Assembly: GCA_041619315.1 (NCBI GenBank)
Contig: JBFKEC010000032.1
Location: forward strand, 1-17,358
DNA: 17,358 bases
Origin: Oceanococcus sp041619315
GTDB lineage: Bacteria > Pseudomonadota > Gammaproteobacteria > Nevskiales > Oceanococcaceae
Reading direction: 5' to 3'
This document shows, in pieces, positions 14,587-17,358 of the stretch; position 1 is the stretch's first letter; the number at the start of each line of letters is the position of its first letter. The notes beneath the pieces are model-generated. The model ran no database searches, was not told the origin of the DNA, and saw only the letters and a list, made by a program, of their open reading frames with translations. The position numbers and the translations under genes are program-made.

Positions 14587-17358
14587 ATGCACTGGCTGAA
14601 GTGGGCTGCCCGAAACACGGTCGCAAAAAAAACAGGGAAGCCCGCAGCGCGCCAGGGTCTGGCGATGATTGCGGCGACATTGTGGCTGGCCGGGTGCTCG
14701 TCCGGATCGGATGGCGTTGGTGCAACGCCAAATCCCGATGCCAGCATGAGTCCGTCGCCGACGGCGTCACCCGGCAGTACGCCGGTTGTGAGCGCGAGCC
14801 CTGAACCAAGCGCTGGCCCCAGTGCCAGCCCCACGGCCACACCAGGCCCCAGCCCGACACCGCAACACTCAGCCCAACCTTCGCCAAGCGCCACGCCAGC
14901 ACCCACCTTGGTGCCCACGCCATCGTCGAGTCCAGCCCCAACACCAGCACCCTCGACAACGCCTGGTCAAAGTGCCAGCCCAACACCGGTGATCACGCCG
15001 GCGCCAACCGCGGTCACCTATGCCCCGATTACCGGGGTGGTGCAAAAAGGCCGGTTCAATCAACTGTCGATGCAGGCCCGAATGCTCAATGCTCAGGGTG
15101 CAGCGCAAGGACAGCTGCCTGTGAGCGTGCAGGGGCAGGGTGAATTCCGCTTGCAGGCACCGGTGGGTGCGATGGTCGAGCTCGAAGCCCAGGGTGAGTT
15201 TGTAGATGAACTCAGTGGCGAAATTGTGACGCTTGAGACGCCACTACGGACCATGTTTCAAGTGCGTGGTGCACAGACCGAAAACATCAATATCGTTACC
15301 CACATCATGGCCCGCATGAGTCAAACGCCGCCGCCCGGATTGGCCGAGGTGGCCAAGCACGGTCTGGCCCAGCGCCTGTCAATGGTTGAGGACAGTCTGC
15401 GCACCGGGCTGGGGTTGGCGGCTGGTACCGATCTGCACACACTGGATTTCGAGCAGATTGCCGACGATGCCGATCTAAGCGATCCGCACCTCAGCATGCT
15501 TTTGCTGTCAGCGGCATTGATGGATGAGCGGCGCCTTTCTGGAGGTATGCCCACGGCCTGGAAGGTCATCGATCAGCAGCTCATCGAAGGTGGGATCGAA
15601 ATCAAGGATCTGTTTGATCAGTTCAATGGTTGGGATGCGCGCGAACTTGAACGATTGCTTCGCGAGGCCGGGCAGATCAACTTGCCCAACCTGATGATTC
15701 CGCAAGGCGTGGCCTGGGGCTGCAACGTGGTGTGCGGTTGGTTTTCGAGTACCGGTATCAGTATTTCCGGCACCAGCGCCTTTGAGTCCTATGGCGAGCT
15801 GGTCATGGTCATACGCCGTTCTGGTCTTATTGGTGATGAACGGCGCATCAACCTTCACACTCATTCGGATACGGCTTTAGATGGCATCGATTTTGTTGGA
15901 GGTTCTCGCGAGGTTGTGCTGCCGCAAGATGTACGCACAGTGCGCGTGTCCATCCCATTGCTGATTGATGATGTGGCCGAGGGTGTCGAGCAGTTCACCA
16001 TCAGTATTGATGGGGACGACAGCATCAACAACGCCAGCGCCACGGCCGCTATCAGCGATCAGGAGCCGCCGGGGTTGCGGCGTGATGACGGCACTACGAT
16101 TGATTTGGTGCGGGCCTGTTTTGTGTCCAGTGGGGCGGCCTCGGATCTGGATCAGCAGGCCTGCCAGAATCCGGTCAATCCGCTGGAAGGGCTGGTTGGG
16201 GATGATGCGGAACTGGCTCTGCGCTTGGCTGTGGTGTTGCAAAGCGGTTGTTTGCGCAGCGGCCAGGCCTGTGCGCAGCGCATGCGTGACTGGCCGGTCG
16301 CATTGAATCTGTATGTGGTGGACAGCCAGGATCAGGATGCAATCAAGGGTCAGGCGGCGCTCGGCACCTACGCCTATTTCGGCGCTCACGTCGCCCACGC
16401 TGACGAAACTCTAACGGATAGCCCACAATTGCTGGTCAGTCTTGCCGATCAGTCATTGCAGGATTTACTGGACCTGGCCCGCAGCGTGCCGGGTTACCGT
16501 TTACGTCTCAAGGTCGACGGGCCGTATTTCGATACGCCGATCGAGATTGAGCTGCCTCTGTTGATGCCACTTGAGGATGAAGTCCAGTTCGGCGATCTGC
16601 GGCTGCCGTTGCTGGCTGGCGATATTGTGCTCGACGATGATCCTGCGGCAGCTTGCGCGGCAGGGGACTACAGACTGGATGGTCGCTATCTGACGTATCG
16701 GCCGGAATTCGATGATGCGGCGCTGGCGCTGCTCGAGAGCTACCCCGATGCGGCCAGTTTACCTTTTGTCCTGAGCGGCGCCATCTGTGTGTCATTGACC
16801 CTCAATGGCGATCGTTACGCGGTGACCGCCACCGATGCAGACATCAGTCTGAGCGCAACCATGTGGAAATTGCCCGATGGGCAGGGCAGTGAGCTGCCCG
16901 GACTGCCGGGCCTGGCGATGCCCGGTTTGTATGTGGGCTCACCGGCGACCCCGATCAGCCTGATTTCGGAATGGCTACCGTTCAGCTTGCAGATTGTCGG
17001 CGGCACACTGACCGAACAGGGCGCGCAGCTGACGGTGTCAGGCTTGCGCCTGATGCAGTACCGCACAACCTCAGCCCAGGATCCGCGCCATGAGCGAGAA
17101 CGGCTGGCCAGCAATGATGTGCTTTTCAGTGGCAGTGTTGGTGGGCAACTGGAACTGACGCCGCAGGGCTTGAATGGCTCTCTCGATTTTCCGCCTGGCA
17201 GCGGTCGTTTGAGCGTCCCGGCGGGCGAGGTCAGCTGGGATACGTTCAGTGTGTACCTGCGCGACAGCCAGCTCTATGAGTGGGACAGCCCCAATTTGAC
17301 CTACCGCTTTGAACAGAGCACAGATTGTCGTGATGCGGCTTGCCTGGCCGGCAACAGC
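14587..17358 (+). CDS. Large Calx-beta domain lipoprotein, 3' end beyond the window
   Basis: The frame is open from ATG 14587 to the last base, 924 residues without a stop. A signal peptide with a basic n-region (to about residue 22) ends in the lipobox LAGC, lipidated at C37. The next residue is Ser, so outer-membrane sorting is expected. Residues about 47-142 are a Pro/Ser/Thr/Ala linker. Residues about 145-245 (ITGVVQKGRF, DELSGEIVTLETPL, NINIVTHIMARM) look like the N-terminal beta domain of many bacterial surface lipoproteins. A Calx-beta domain follows at about 390-493, recognised by R-R-S-G, HTHSDTALDGIDF, PLLIDDVAEGVEQF and the closing ATAAISDQE. The remainder (494-924) is unrecognised and beta-rich. 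After C37 the ten cysteines fall into five near neighbours (379/383, 511/526, 555/562, 690/734, 914/919), suggesting disulfides. The function is unknown; binding or adhesion is likely from the domains. It probably shares a transcript with the sigma gene. Confidence 0.85.
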   Translation, partial: MHWLKWAARNTVAKKTGKPAARQGLAMIAATLWLAGCSSGSDGVGATPNPDASMSPSPTASPGSTPVVSASPEPSAGPSASPTATPGPSPTPQHSAQPSPSATPAPTLVPTPSSSPAPTPAPSTTPGQSASPTPVITPAPTAVTYAPITGVVQKGRFNQLSMQARMLNAQGAAQGQLPVSVQGQGEFRLQAPVGAMVELEAQGEFVDELSGEIVTLETPLRTMFQVRGAQTENINIVTHIMARMSQTPPPGLAEVAKHGLAQRLSMVEDSLRTGLGLAAGTDLHTLDFEQIADDADLSDPHLSMLLLSAALMDERRLSGGMPTAWKVIDQQLIEGGIEIKDLFDQFNGWDARELERLLREAGQINLPNLMIPQGVAWGCNVVCGWFSSTGISISGTSAFESYGELVMVIRRSGLIGDERRINLHTHSDTALDGIDFVGGSREVVLPQDVRTVRVSIPLLIDDVAEGVEQFTISIDGDDSINNASATAAISDQEPPGLRRDDGTTIDLVRACFVSSGAASDLDQQACQNPVNPLEGLVGDDAELALRLAVVLQSGCLRSGQACAQRMRDWPVALNLYVVDSQDQDAIKGQAALGTYAYFGAHVAHADETLTDSPQLLVSLADQSLQDLLDLARSVPGYRLRLKVDGPYFDTPIEIELPLLMPLEDEVQFGDLRLPLLAGDIVLDDDPAAACAAGDYRLDGRYLTYRPEFDDAALALLESYPDAASLPFVLSGAICVSLTLNGDRYAVTATDADISLSATMWKLPDGQGSELPGLPGLAMPGLYVGSPATPISLISEWLPFSLQIVGGTLTEQGAQLTVSGLRLMQYRTTSAQDPRHERERLASNDVLFSGSVGGQLELTPQGLNGSLDFPPGSGRLSVPAGEVSWDTFSVYLRDSQLYEWDSPNLTYRFEQSTDCRDAACLAGNS
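14725..15012 (+). repeat. Low-complexity Pro/Ser/Thr/Ala-coding tract
   Basis: About 290 nt of cytosine-rich irregular repeats encode SPSPTASPGS- and SPTPxPTPx-like units in the lipoprotein linker. The units are not exact copies, so this is protein-level low complexity and not a DNA tandem array. The reverse strand is also open here for over 130 codons, which is a side effect of the composition. Confidence 0.7.

Noticed and set aside
14496..14918. Gly/Val/Leu-rich antisense frame over the lipoprotein start and linker
   Set aside because: Reverse complement of the Pro/Ser/Thr/Ala-coding tract; the low-complexity glycine-rich product is a composition effect.

Overview
The window is chromosomal DNA from a gammaproteobacterium of fairly high GC. 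The evidence is an fbcFBC-type petABC operon with a PVWY-type cytochrome b, the lpoA-yraN pair divergent from rsmI, an A-type RNase P RNA directly after rsmI, SspB with its C-terminal ClpX-binding tail, and a Ser/Thr kinase facing an unusual ECF sigma factor. That last pairing is common in Xanthomonadales/Nevskiales-like lineages. I cannot name the genus. Most of the window (1-11220) is housekeeping; the right third (11237-17358) is accessory.

Layout. 1-486: 3' end of hisC. 521-3297: promoter, petA-petB-petC (cytochrome bc1) with no or 4-nt gaps, and an intrinsic terminator. 3329-3784: sspB. On the minus strand, lpoA-yraN-FAD-linked oxidase (7377 to 3777) are joined by two 4-nt stop/start overlaps, and the oxidase converges on sspB. 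7442-8278: rsmI, divergent from lpoA. 8303-8662: rnpB. 8663-8923: intergenic, with a candidate promoter, a 27-codon mini-ORF and an intrinsic terminator. 8924-10582: pckA. 10599-10773: promoter, tRNA-Val(CAC) and strong terminator. 10801-11220: hotdog thioesterase.

Right end. An 884-aa membrane Ser/Thr kinase with a TPR-rich C-terminus (minus strand) is divergent from a short ECF sigma factor (plus strand). The sigma is followed after 83 nt by a very large lipoprotein that is still open at the window edge (at least 924 aa). This protein has a Pro/Ser/Thr linker, a beta-rich domain, a Calx-beta domain and five pairs of cysteines. In the sigma factor the acidic patch that normally sits in region 2.2 (DAED) reads Asn-Thr-Thr-Ala. 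Sigma factors of this type in Vibrio and Xanthomonas (ECF43; PknT-EcfP and PknS-EcfK) are activated by phosphorylation by a partner kinase instead of release from an anti-sigma factor. My main inference is that the three genes form a kinase-switched sigma module with a surface or periplasmic lipoprotein as target or sensor partner. The Calx-beta lipoprotein partner is the part I cannot match to a described system.

A second theme is that three genes (sspB, pckA, the thioesterase) start 22-31 nt downstream of an intrinsic terminator. Their expression must therefore involve read-through or a promoter overlapping the terminator. No insertion sequence, CRISPR array, phage gene or attachment site was seen.
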